Assembly (NCBI GenBank): GCA_035079385.1
Contig: JAVHKY010000003.1
Coordinates: forward strand, 13,619,501-13,683,500
From: Aspidiotus rigidus
Lineage: Eukaryota; Arthropoda; Insecta; Hemiptera; Diaspididae
Direction: 5' to 3'
Length of the DNA stretch: 64,000 nt
A program made the translations under genes and the position numbers. Position 1 is the stretch's first letter. Each line of letters opens with the position of its first letter. This document shows, one piece after another, positions 32,156 through 43,449 of this stretch. The notes under the pieces are model-generated. The model was not told the DNA's origin, did not search any database, and worked only from the letters and a program-made list of their open reading frames with translations.

Positions 32156-33110
32156 TTGTTTATTGTCCACCAGCGAGTTTTGACAAAATACGCAATCAGC
32201 ACAACATTAAAAGTCTTATGCAAAAATAAAATCTTAGGGGAAATATATAAGTGCATGCCTCATAAAATTATATTGACCGCCAGTTCCCCTCCCGCCATAG
32301 AAAAAAACAGACACGACGTTGAAACCATGACGAACGCCATAAATGCACGCCAGGACTGGCACGCGACCCGCATTTCAAAAGAAGATGATTTTGCTGCATT
32401 TATTGTGAGGAACTCCAGCCAGGATGGGCTTGACAGTAGAGACTGCCTCTCCATAATAAACCTCAAACTCCTTATGAGTGAGGTATGACTGTTAATGGAG
32501 GTGTTTTCCCAGTTGTTCCACCCCGGAGGAGTCAGTCGAGTCAGTTGGTTAATGCATTGGATTTCGAGCATTGTCGTGAGATCTTCACTGGCTGGTCAAA
32601 TACTGAGGTTCGTCGTCAAAATAATATGATTCGGCAGAAGTATGATGCCAAGGATATGCGCGGTAGTTATATGGATCAGTGCAATAGCTGCGGACGTTTC
32701 ATTATTGACTTGTATTCAAGAGTTCGCCGTTTTGACAATATTCGCACGTTTCTGATCCTTCCCGTGATTTGCCAATTCCACTCTTCCTTTTCGCAGGCCC
32801 TTTTTCGCAATCAAGGTTCTTGATGGAGTCTAATCTTCAGGCCCATTTGGAGCTTCCTTTCGATCTTCAGGAAACTTTTCACGCTGCACATGTCAAGTGG
32901 TAGGCGGATGTTAATTTCGACTCTTCTCGGCGTTCGTTATTATGAAGGCAGGTACCATGTAGTCTTGAACTGAGATTTATTCAAGAAGCGGTTGGGCTTA
33001 GCCGTTGTAAATCATTTGAAAACTTATATTTGTTAATTGCATTAATATGTATCAATATTGTAATGTCTTTATGAAATGTTATGGTGATGGTAAAAAAAAA
33101 AAAAAAAAAA
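32156..33110 (+). pseudogene. Degraded coding region ending in poly(A), family not recognised
   Basis: Several plus-strand pieces read like protein in changing frames. They are a 110-codon frame from 32,156 (TMTNAINARQDWHATRISKE), a 112-codon frame from 32,485 (NALDFEHCREIFTGWSNTEV) and LMESNLQAHLELPFDLQETF near 32,825-32,885. The last is followed by HAAHVKW and VPCSLELRFIQEAVGL. The stretch ends in 19 or 20 A's at 33,092-33,110. This could be a 5'-truncated retroelement or a processed pseudogene. I cannot name the protein, and no target duplication was found. Confidence 0.35.
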
Positions 33111-33274
33111 ACTCCACTTGGAATGCTGTCTTGAGGCTTGTGCCGACTTGTCAATAACCAAATCATTCCATTATCTTCTTTCCTGTTTCTTCTTCCTGTA
33201 TCAGGTTTACTTACTTGATATATTATAGTTGAATGAATTAAATGTGGATCGCATACTGTTCTGCATGTTCTTAA

Positions 33275-33475
33275 GTGTGCACTACTTACATGGTGGTGTT
33301 TTTGTCGTCTCCAATGGATTTTGAGTGTTTTGATTTTGAGTGCACAACTTGTATCAAGATGTGTGCACTACTTACTTCGTGTATTTGTCCGTTTCATAGA
33401 ATTCCCAGTGTTTTGGATCTTGAGTGCACAACTTATATGAGGATGTGTGCACTACTTACTTCGTTTTTATCCGTG
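33275..33475. repeat. ~85 bp tandem repeat, about 2.4 copies
   Basis: GTGTGCACTACTTAC recurs at 33,275, 33,361 and 33,445. The units also share TTGAGTGCACAACTT and a TTTGTCGTC/TTTGTCCGT segment. Confidence 0.7.
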
Positions 33476-33479
33476 TAAT

Positions 33480-35880
33480 ACATTTCTTAGGCGTGTCAAT
33501 TTTGTTTCCTTGGCGTGATATCGATAGGCTGTCAATTTCGTTTTTTGAGGCGTGCAATTAAATGTATGCCAAATCTTAGGTGACACAAAATATATACCTC
33601 GAGTTGTGACGTCAGAGGGAAACTTTTTCTTTTTTCGTGGATGCATAGGGACACTCGGCTTGCCGAGACATGAACCTCAAAAAAAATTATTCAATGCGTG
33701 ATTATCACTCGATATGTCGGTTGGTGAATTTCTCTTAACTGAAAGTTTGCGCTGCGTCAAGATTTCCTTCTCGTCGTACTCAACGTTAGTTTCAAGAAAC
33801 ATTATACATACTTGGAGCACCATCGCGAGAAATAAGTCAGTAAAATTTTCCTCGGGTTTAACGCACACTTTATTCCCACGATATCCCGCTCCATCATACA
33901 CCTATATTCGTTCCAAAAAACGAGTGAGGGAATAGGATTCATTTCGCCTCATTTTAAATTCAGTAACGGTTATTTTTCGCGTATTTTCCTCTTCATCGGC
34001 GTTATTTGGCGCAAAGCCACTTACATGTTAATTAATCTCCAACCCAAAGGCTACCGAACGTCCCCTAATCTCAATAACGGGTTCCTTAATTACCTCGGAG
34101 TCGGTAACAGAAACTGGCTAAGAGATTATGATTATAATATTTTTCCTCCTTCTTATACTGTACGATAAATCACCAAAGAAAATATTTTGCAAATTCCAAC
34201 GATGTTAAGACTGCTGTGAAATTTTCGTCGAGCCCGCGGTAAAAACTTTGCTTTATTTCATGTAAATCATCTTAAGTAAATATTTTGCGAAAACGGCCGG
34301 CTAAGATTATTACCGTAGATTTGTCACGAGTAAATCAGTATAAGAAAAAAGATAACGTTTTGAAACTGACGATGTAAGCTAGTTTCTGAAGAAGATGCGC
34401 CAGAATGAATGAAAGCCTGTCGTCTTTCCTCATTTCCTGCGCTATCTAGGGTACGAATAAATGATGAAAATCGAACGTATAAAACTTCTTTCTCTTTATT
34501 AGTTTGAACAAAGTTTTACAAATTTTAAAGCAAATTTTTCGTATAAGAAGCGCTCGAGTTTCTCGTTTCTCTCGCGCGATGCGCGTTGTTATAAAACTGC
34601 CTATTATAAATGTAGATTCGACGAGATTTGCTGGGAAATAATGATTATAGATTCCTGTCGTGGTTAGTGAAAAGGTAGAAAAAAAAAATGATAATAATGA
34701 CGAAAGCTGCAGATAAGCGATTTGCGGGTGTTGGTTATAATGCGTCCGCAATTTAGACACGCTGTTATTTTGTTGATGTCCGTGAGATCGAAAGGATAAT
34801 TCAACACAATACTCTGTTTTGTAAAGCCAAAACGCTGTTGGCTGGTTGGTGGTTGGAATAAAAATAATAGCGAAAGAAACGAAACGCTGAATTCATTTGG
34901 ACGTCAATAAAACAATAGAAAATTGTGATTGTTTTGCGAATATGGAAAGCGTAAGAATGAAGACAAAAAGTTTTCGTGTCGAACGTGCTGTCGTGACAAA
35001 AAAGATACCCTTACACTCAGACTACAACTCTCGTTTGTGGAATATTGCAGTCATTTTTTCCTTTTACTTTTGCATTTGACATACGCATATACGTCACGTA
35101 CACCGTAAATTTCCATCTGACGTTCCTTTCTCACTCGCTTTTGTTTTTTTCCTTTTTAATCCTACAGCTTGGAATGCTCGTTGAATAGAAATCGAAGAGA
35201 GAAAAAAAAATCGAAATGATTGATCGACATTCAGTAAGCAGCTTGCGATAGACGCTATGTATGCAATGTTTAAGCTGGTGTAGAAGTAACTAACAGGTTA
35301 GCGAAAATAGTCGGAATGAAAATATCGTGAATCACTCGCAATTTTCTCTCGCGTTCTCCATCTGATCACACGAAAAAAAAAAAAAAGAAAAACGATACTC
35401 CTACGAGAGAGAGAATAAGCGATAGTTTTTGTAATGACACATGCCTTTTTCTAGACGAAAAAAAAAAAAGAAAGAAAATGATAGCGAATTTCAACACTAT
35501 ACAGACATGCTAAAATTTATACGAATGCCACAATCGTTTTTCACTTATTTCTATACTGCGATTGAATTTTATCAGACTAGAACATCCTCATAGTACTATG
35601 GGATTTCATGACGGCCTCGTTTTATAATGACCAGAATATGAACAATGACAACACAGCAATTTAAATTGGTTTGCGATGAACATTTTGGTAATCAACGGTG
35701 CGGTGTGACTGTGCCATATTTCGACCCCCACACTATAATTCCTCTAGTAATGCACTCATATTATTGAAATTAGCCTCAAGAAATACTTTTTCCGTTGTCT
35801 TCTGCTCAAGTGCTCATATTTTCCAAGAACCCCTGTCTATTGGAATAATTTTTTCGTATGCGTCTATGTAATTCAGTACC
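33480..35880. other. No recognisable gene
   Basis: AT-rich DNA. Opposing open frames of about 75 codons overlap at 33,677-33,935 and a 104-codon minus frame lies at 34,446-34,760. None shows a known family or splice context. No clear repeats were noted. Confidence 0.3.
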
Positions 35881-35887
35881 TATCAAT

Positions 35888-38022
35888 TTTGGAGTACGAA
35901 TTGACATGGTCCGAAACGTTACGGTTCGACATAATGACGGGTCTAAAATTTGGCCTACCTCCCCTTCCTAAAGATGAAACTCTTGCTAATGTCGTTGCCG
36001 ACCTGACTATAAAAATTGGTCCCGGCGTAAATATTCAATCAGCTTGCGTTGAACTAGTCGGCGACACCCCCCTCCCTCGCATAAACAATTACGCATGTGA
36101 GGTGATAGATAATCTGAGGAGGAAGGTCAGGGACCAGGGGTTAATCCTTACTGGGTAACGCGATCGTAGTCCTGGAGAAATCCTCCTACGTTTCCATGGT
36201 TCAAAAAGTTCTCACTCAATGTGGAGCTATTGAAAATAGCTCTTTTAACTTTCCTAACTACGTCAAAGAGGTTAGGAAAATTGTGAACGGGCGTGAGTTT
36301 ATCACAAAAAGTTCTTCGCTCAAAAAAGCCCTGCTCGTACCTAACCCTGTTCCCCCCTCCTCTATGGGTTGCCAAAAGTTCACAAGATGAATACTCCTAT
36401 GCGGCCTGTCGTGTCCTACGTCTCATCCCCTGCCTATTTTCTGGCCAAGTTCTCGGATCGTTGGTTCAAGTCTCGAATCGAGTACGAGTCCCCCTACTCC
36501 GTTAAAAATTCGGTTTCTCTGGCCGAGAGGCTCAAAAATGTTACCTTGCCTCCGGGTACTAGCCTCTGCTCATTTGATGTAGCCGGCCTCTTTCCCAACA
36601 TACCAAAGGCCCATACTATGCAGTATATGGGTGACCTACTTGTAAAATTCAACATTCCTCATAACGAGATACAGGAATTTTTTGGCCTCCTTAATGCGTG
36701 CTGGTCCCCTAACTTCTGTAAGTTCAATGGGAAATTTTACGAGTTTCCTGAGGAGGTAGGCATCCCCATCGGCTCTCCTTTGGACTCTCTCGTTTCGGAG
36801 ATATTTATGTCCAGATTTGAGGTTGACTTGTTTTCCTCTGGCCAAGTGCTACTGAGTCACATCCATTACTGGCACCGATATGTGGACGATATATTATGTG
36901 CGTGGACCGGTCCTCAAGAGCTCCTTGGTGAGTTTCTTCAGTATCTGAATAAAATGTATCCCTCCATAAAATTTACTACAGAAATTGGAGGTTCTTCCAT
37001 AAACTGTCTGGATCTAACTATCTCTGATAGAGATGGGGACCATGAATTTGCGATATTCAGGAAGGATACTTCGACCGATACAGTTGTCCACGGATCGTCC
37101 TTCTGTCCATTTTCTCATAAGATCGCTGCCTTCAACAGTTATATTCATCGACTGACTAACATTCCGCTAAGTCAACCAGCTTTCCAAAAGGAGCTGGCGA
37201 CCATTAAGCACTTGGCCGCTGTGAATGAGGTCAACTTGGACACTGACCGTATGGTCCGTAAAAAACTTACGAGGAAGGGCCTTGATTCTACCACTTCCCT
37301 CCCCCGTGATCTGAGTGGTAATAATAATAAGAGATTACGTTGGATCAAGCTCCCGTTTTTGGGTGAGTTTTCATCCAAGCTGACTCGTGTCCTCCGCCCC
37401 TTTGGCTTCAGGCCTGCTTTTTATAACCTCACTACTGTGAAGGGTTTGTTTGTTAGGCCAAAGGACCCCATCCCCCTGGGGGAGAGGAGCGGGGTGTACA
37501 AATTGGAGTGCAAGGATTGTAACGGCGTATACATAGGCGAGACGGGTCGCCAGCTTGGAATTCGAGTAGAGGAGCACCTTAAGGCCTGGAAGAAAGGTAA
37601 TTTGGGTGATTCGGCCTTTGCGGACCACCTTTTCTCCAGTGGTCATAGTTTTAAGGAAGGTTCGGCTACCCTTCTCCACAAGGAGAATTCTTACTTCAAG
37701 CGCGTTGCGTTGCGTTGGAAAATATCGAAATAGTGCGTCATCTGAACAGTGACGATGTTACCGTACTCAACAGGTATTTTCCCGACGAAGGTTTAGTTGA
37801 ATTGGTCTACGAGTTTGAGTCACCTCGCGAGGTTTCGATCGTTCAATCCTGATCTCGTTGGTATTCTGTTTTATGAGTCGTATCTGGGTCAGTGGCGTTC
37901 TAACTTTGCCCGATGATGGTTTGTCAACCGAAAGATCTTGCATCTTCTCCTTTATATCTGCGGTCTTTGTAATTAAATTTCGTTTACTCTACTCTTTGAG
38001 TATTCTGTCATTTGGAGTACGA
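35888..38022 (+). mobile_element. Penelope-like element copy C
   Basis: RT/GIY-YIG coding is followed by a 3' tail like that of the other copies (GATGGTTTGTCAACCGAAAG at about 37,913; TTTACTCTACTCTTTGAGTA at about 37,983). TTTGGAGTACGA occurs at 35,888-35,899 and 38,011-38,022, at the two limits of similarity, and may include the target duplication. Homology to copy B may already cover part of the left copy of this word, so its exact extent is uncertain. The element is 5'-truncated. Confidence 0.65.
35891..37852 (+). pseudogene. Penelope-like RT/GIY-YIG endonuclease, copy C
   Basis: The N-terminal part (LANVVADLTIKIGPGVNIQ near 35,985) is broken near 36,155, where the KADKGN segment is deleted, and near 36,380. 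From 36,369 there is an uninterrupted 454-codon frame. Counted in that frame it contains SFDVAGLFPNIP (69-80), PIGSP (133-137), the catalytic YVDD (171-174) and the RPFGFRPAFY linker (343-352). The GIY-YIG module has GVY (375-377), the CxxC pair at 381/384, YIG (388-390), an arginine near 399 and histidines in ADH and SGH. A frameshift at the ALRWKISK end separates it from the last ~40 residues, which reappear as EIVRHLNSDDVTVLNRYFPD. Not functional. Confidence 0.9.
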
Positions 38023-38109
38023 CTTTGTGATGTCGCTATTATACGACGACCTCATAATTATGAAGGAGGTCATAGTTTTATGCAAGTGTTGGAAAAATCT
38101 AGAATTTAG

Positions 38110-38270
38110 ATCGGTCATCCACCAGGAGCGCTAGGAGTCGGGTAGGAGGTCTGCCTCGAGCAGGCCGGGGTCGCCGACTGGTTCACAGGGTCTCGTCAGG
38201 GTACCGAGTGTACTGGAAGTATAAGGAGGAGGGCCTTGGCTTGTGACCGTCGCCTTACCCAGCGTAGTAA
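38110..38270. other. Unassigned GC-rich block
   Basis: About 160 bp of markedly higher GC content (AGGAGTCGGGTAGGAGGTCT, GGTCTCGTCAGGGTACCGAG) directly after the PLE C tail. It resembles LINE untranslated sequence in composition, but no family could be assigned. Confidence 0.3.
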
Positions 38271-41237
38271 TTTAAATAAACAACAGCATAAAGAAAAAGA
38301 ATAGTTTTTAGTCAAAAACTGTAGGAAAAACTCGAGGATCTGAAATTGAAGAAATTTTCTCGCAGCTAATTTCCAAAACGTTTTCTGGTCAGCAATCATT
38401 GAGAAATGAAATTGAAAACGCTCACGCAGTCGCGTAAGCCACACACGACTTTTCATCACTACCTTCATTATATTCTTCGCTTATACCTTATCTTTAGCTT
38501 TCAAAATTATTTTACTGAGCGTCAAACCACTTTCGTCCAGCCTTGGAATGTAAACAGGGGCATTGTAGCCCCCCCTCCTCTTAAAACTGAGTATTTGAAT
38601 ACACATATAAACGGAGGATTGCTGCACTAATACTACAGTAACACACAACATTCATTCATGATAAACTCAAGAAGAAAGAGTATATCCTTGCGTGTGTGAA
38701 CAGGTAACCAAAAAAATAAATAAAACTACAATGTTACAACTACACTGACAACCTAAACACTGCACTGACAATCTACACAAAGGATACCCTTCACTTTTCA
38801 TGACGAAAGCGACTACCTGAAGTTTATTACTGCAAAATATTGGTAGCTTGAATATTTGCGAATTTCCTCAAATTAGATCACGCTTCAATTTGAGATTTCT
38901 AAGGAACCAGACATTGTATCAAGACCAAGTGTTCACATTTTACATTTTTATACATGTAAATTACAATATTTATATCAACATTTGAAAAAAATCTAACAAA
39001 CAATATTGGAGGACTAGAAATTTTTTTTTTTTTAATTGGGAATATCTGGGGAACTACTGATCCGATCGTCAAAAAAATGCAGGTGCACAACTTCAGGTAT
39101 AACACTACAACTTGGCCAAGTTTCAAGAAAATCCATTCAGTATAGCCTCGGAGGAGTAGCCCGGACAAATTTTGATCCATATCCCTATATCCTTATATAT
39201 GTAAGAACGCTTTACCGTTCTCACAAATTTTCGTGTTAATAGCGTTGCATCGATACTCGTAGACAGGTTTAGTAGTTGATGTTTTTGAAGATAGACATTA
39301 CTAGTAGATAGTTGTCAATTGATTTCACGTTTTGTACGTGTGTTGAGGTATCGGGAAAACGGAATGCCGGAAAGACTTAGAGCACCGGTAAACGATCAGC
39401 CGATATTCTTACAAATCAATTGACCGTACGCCGATCGGAATTTTGTGTCGAAGAAAACAAAATGCCGAGGAACCAGTATACGATCAGCCCGACACTCTTT
39501 CCTGTGGCGGCCCTCCTAGAGGGGAGATGTAAGAACGCTTTACCGTTGTCACGAATTTTCGTGTTGGTAGCGTTGCATCGATACTCGTAGACAGGTTTGG
39601 TAGTTGATGATTGATTTGACGAATTTTCGTAAAAGTACAGATTAAGCAGATTGCTATGCATATCAATATTCACTCTCACCTGGCCAAAGCCACCCTCTTG
39701 CAGCAACTTTCTTTCTCTAAGGATAAACTTATTTTTTTTAAGGCTCGCGTTCTACTTCCATTAACAATTTCAATTATTTTTGCACGTCTTAGAGACCTAC
39801 TTCTACTCATTTGAACAATCATAAAAAAAAACAATATCAGGACCACCTGTTTTCCTTGAAGCCGCGAAGCTTGAGCCTTCCTGGCTGCCAATGCTTCCAA
39901 TTTTTTTTTTTTGTAGATTCCAAACTTTCGTCCACAGTTTTTCCGTTTTTCTCCTTATAGCTTCGTTTATTGAGAAGTCTACATTTATTTGTGGTAATTT
40001 TCGTTTTCGTGCAGTTTGATTTTCCCCCTTCCATAGTCCTTTTATCAGGAATTCATGATCAGGTGATGTCTTTATGGAAAACACGTTCTAGCACGACTGT
40101 AGTGTATTTCTTTTCAAATATGAGATTGGTTTTCGCCTCACATGAACCGCGATGGTTTATTATATTTCTTTCACCTGTTGCCTACCATGGAAGTTGTCTC
40201 ATATTTCATACGAATGATATACAGTAGCAAGGTTGAACGTCTTCGAAAATCTTTGTACTGCGTGTATCATTGAAAATAATCTTTTACGAGTGATGTACCT
40301 TGTCATACGGACTATTAACATTTTCGTCTTCCACCGAGAAACTTTTCGACAAACTTATAACAAACTTCTTTGTTAGTGTTATGTCTTTATAAGGTGGTTA
40401 CGAAGATAAAAGATATAATGACAATATGTTGCCTAGTTTCATCTTTTTACCTCGAACAAGCGATTATAATGTTCTGAAATTCCTCTTCACCCTTTTTCTG
40501 AATATTTATTACTTTTTTCTCGGATGTCAAGCATATAAGTCTCGGTCATATATTTGCACCACCCCCGGCTGTACCCTGATAGGACAAAAAACAACCAACA
40601 CTCCATGCTAACTCTACTATAGGTATTCAGGACGAAACGAAAGAGTTTGCGTGGATTGTATATTGCAATAGAAATAAGGTGTACGTATGCGTATAGTGCA
40701 TTTCCAAAACTTTCTCCAAGAAAGCTCGAATTTATTTGCTTTTCCTGGGCCGTCTTATTCTATTAACTACTCCAAATAGTACTCTACATTGTATCAATAT
40801 ACTCTTGCGTTTATCGGTGCGTTTTTTTCTTCTTTCCTCTACTACACTCGATCCACCTTTTCTTTCGCAAGTTTCTTTTTTACTTCATTGCTCTACATTT
40901 CGTAACCACACTTTCACATTTAAGATTTCGTCTACAATCGTAAATCTCGATGGTAATGGCCTTTTCCTATCGGTTTCCGTTCGTTTTGTATTCTCCGTAT
41001 ATTTCCTCTTTAATACCGGTACACTTGTCTCGGTTTTTTTTTTTATTTTAAAGTCGTACGTGAAACTGGTAGCAGAACAGCATGCGCTAGTAAGTTTTTC
41101 GCATTGTCTGGAAATCGAACAAAAGTTTGTCCAAAAATTGAATAATATCATCTAGTTGATATCAATTTTTAAAATGATACAAACGTATGCCCTAATAAAT
41201 TTCCTAGATACATACATGAAATTATTTGTTATCCAAT
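38271..41237. other. Intergenic DNA with a tandem duplication at 39.2-39.6 kb
   Basis: A ~90 bp segment beginning GTAAGAACGCTTTACCGTT occurs at about 39,200-39,290 and again at 39,529-39,620. The intervening DNA repeats AAATGCCG... CGATCAGCC, so the unit is about 330 bp. Minus-strand frames at 39,416-40,084 and 40,885-41,151 are lysine/arginine-rich and open for 60-96 codons, but are not recognised. Elsewhere nothing is seen. Confidence 0.35.
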
Positions 41238-41385
41238 GAGGTGTTAGCGTTGGTAGAGAAGAAGGATAAACCACCTGGTCCAGATTTTTTTATCGACCAC
41301 GTGGTCTGCTATGTGATGTGGGCAATCTAGTAGACTCGAGAACTATCTGGTGGAAAGAGACATAATCTCAAGTACTCAGTACGAA

Positions 41386-43449
41386 TAGAATTAATTTGGT
41401 TCTCCAAATTATGACCAAAAACATCAAACGACGACATACTCAAAGGCGTAAAACAGACGGCAATACTCAGAAAGCTTGTGCTGCCCTTGCTCGTCATACC
41501 CCCTCCCTCGGATAAATGATCTTGCTTTGGAGGTGATTAAGAGGATTAAAAGGAAGGTCAGGGAGGAGGACTTAACCATTACTAAGGCTGACAAAGGGAA
41601 TGCCATTGTAGCTATGGAGAAGTCCTCCTATGTCTCCAAGGTCTATGACGTTCTCGACCAGTGTGGTGCCAGGGTAAATGCGGATTTTAACTTTCCAAGT
41701 CACGTTAAAGAAGTTAGACGTGTTATAAACAACAGCGAATTTATTATCAAAACCCCTTCGCTTAAAAGATTTCTCCTTGAGCCCAACCCTGTGCCGCCCT
41801 TATTGTACAGGCCGCCTAAGGTTCATAAGAAGGACATTCCGATACGGCCGGTCGTTTCCTTTGTGTCTTCCCCCACGTACTTGTTGGCAAAATTTTTGGA
41901 CCGTTGGTTTAAATCTAGAGTAGATTTTGAGTCATCCTACTCTGTGAAGAATTCGGTCTCTCTGGCTGATGAGCTTAAAGATGACATTCTTCCGCCTGAT
42001 TCTACCCTATGCTCTTTTGACGTAGTCGGCTTATTTCCGAGTATCCCTAGGGCTACTGCCATGCAGCATATGGGAGACCTCTTGGTCCAATCTAATATCT
42101 GTCACGAAGAACTGGCAGAATTTTTCAATTTACTCAATATTTGTTGGTCTCCCAATTTTTGCAAACTTGAAGGGAAATTTTTCGAATTTCCAGAGGAGGT
42201 AGGTAATCCTATTGGCTCTCCTCTGGGTTCCCTCATTTCGGAGGTTTTCATGTCTAAATTTGAGCTCGATCTTTTTTTCTCTGGCCAGGGGCTTTTGAGT
42301 CATATACATTATTGGCACAGGTATGTTGATGATGTCTTGTGCATGTGGACCGGTCACCGAGATCTCCTTTTGGAGTTTCTTAGGTATCTTAACAGTTTGT
42401 ATCCTTCCATCAAATTCACGTTGGGAGTAGGCGGTTTATCTATAAATTTTTTGGACCTTACTATCTCTAATAGAGAAGGTGCCCATGAATTTGCCATATA
42501 TAGAAAAGATACTTCGACCGATATTACTGTCCACGGTAGATCTTTTTGCCCTGTTGCCCACAAAATTGCCGGTTTTAATAGTCATATCCACCGGTTGACG
42601 AGTATTCCATTAGGTCAGCTCGCTTTTCAACAGGAGCTTTTGACTATAAAGCACTTGGCCAGAGTGAACGAGATCAGCTTGGATATTGACTTGATGGTCC
42701 ATAGAAAATTGACTCGGAAAAGCCTGAATTCCACTACCTCCCTCCCCCGCAATCCGTCGTCTGACAGTAGAAAACGTTGGATCAGGCTCCCCTTTTTATG
42801 AAAATTCTCTTCCCAGTTAGGTCGTGTCCTCCGCCCATTTGGGTTTCGCCCAGTGTATTACAATCTTAACACTGTAAAAAGTCTGTTCGTTAAGTTGAAG
42901 GACCCCATCCCACTGGTCGAAAGAAGTGGGGTTTACAAAATAGAGTGTAATGACTGTAATGGAATCTACGTAGGTGAGACTGGACGTCAGCTCAAAATTA
43001 GAATAGATGAGCATAGGAAGGCGTGGGAAAAGAAGAAATTGGATGATTCGGCATTTGCGGACCATCTTATCACCACTGGCCATAGTTTCAAAGAGGGATC
43101 CGAGTCCCTCCTCCACAGAGAGTCCTCGGTTTTCATGCGTACCGCGTTAGAACATATTGAAATTATTCGCCATCTGAATAACGACAACCTAAATCTGCTC
43201 AACAGGTACATACCTAATAAGGGGTTGATTGAACTAGTTTATGAGTATGATTCACATTGTGATGACTCGCTAGTTCAGTCATGATTTCCTCGGCAGTGTT
43301 TGTTGCCGGCCGGTGTTGGTTCAGTTGCTTTCATGTCACCCGTTGACAATGCTTCTTTAATCGAAAGCGCTCCGGTGTATTTTGTATTTCTGTGGCTTTA
43401 ATTAAATTACTCCGTCTGTTTTACTCCTTTGAGTATGTCGTCGTTTGAT
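41386..43449 (+). mobile_element. Penelope-like element copy D, nested in a LINE
   Basis: ACTCAGTACG (41,374-41,383) and ACTCAGTGCG (43,450-43,459) flank the element and correspond to the same LINE codons, so they are read as a target duplication. Inside the left end, 41,423-41,460 is the reverse complement of the element's own 3' end at 43,412-43,449 (38 bp, one mismatch). A short inverted copy of the end is a known PLE trait. The 5' part is truncated; the 3' untranslated tail is complete (GAGTATGTCGTCGTTTGAT at the end). Confidence 0.8.
41463..43284 (+). pseudogene. Penelope-like RT/GIY-YIG endonuclease, best-preserved copy D
   Basis: After one frameshift near 41,500 the reading is continuous to a stop at 43,282-43,284 apart from a single in-frame TGA at 42,799-42,801, in a position where copies B and C have glycine (PFLG). 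Readable in order are ITKADKGNAIVAMEKSSYVS (41,575-41,635), YRPPKVHKKDIPIRPVVSF, CSFDVVGLFPSIP (42,010 on), NPIGSPLGS, RYVDDVLCMWTG near 42,320, the RPFGFRPVYY linker, GVYKIECNDCNGIYVGETG (42,930-42,985) and SAFADHLITTGH. The protein stays near full PLE length without its N-terminus. With one nonsense codon it is recently dead or could still act in trans if read through; I regard it as inactive. Confidence 0.9.

Noticed and set aside
40736..41155. 139-codon plus-strand frame
   Set aside because: T-rich hydrophobic text overlapping an open antisense frame; no family and no splice context.
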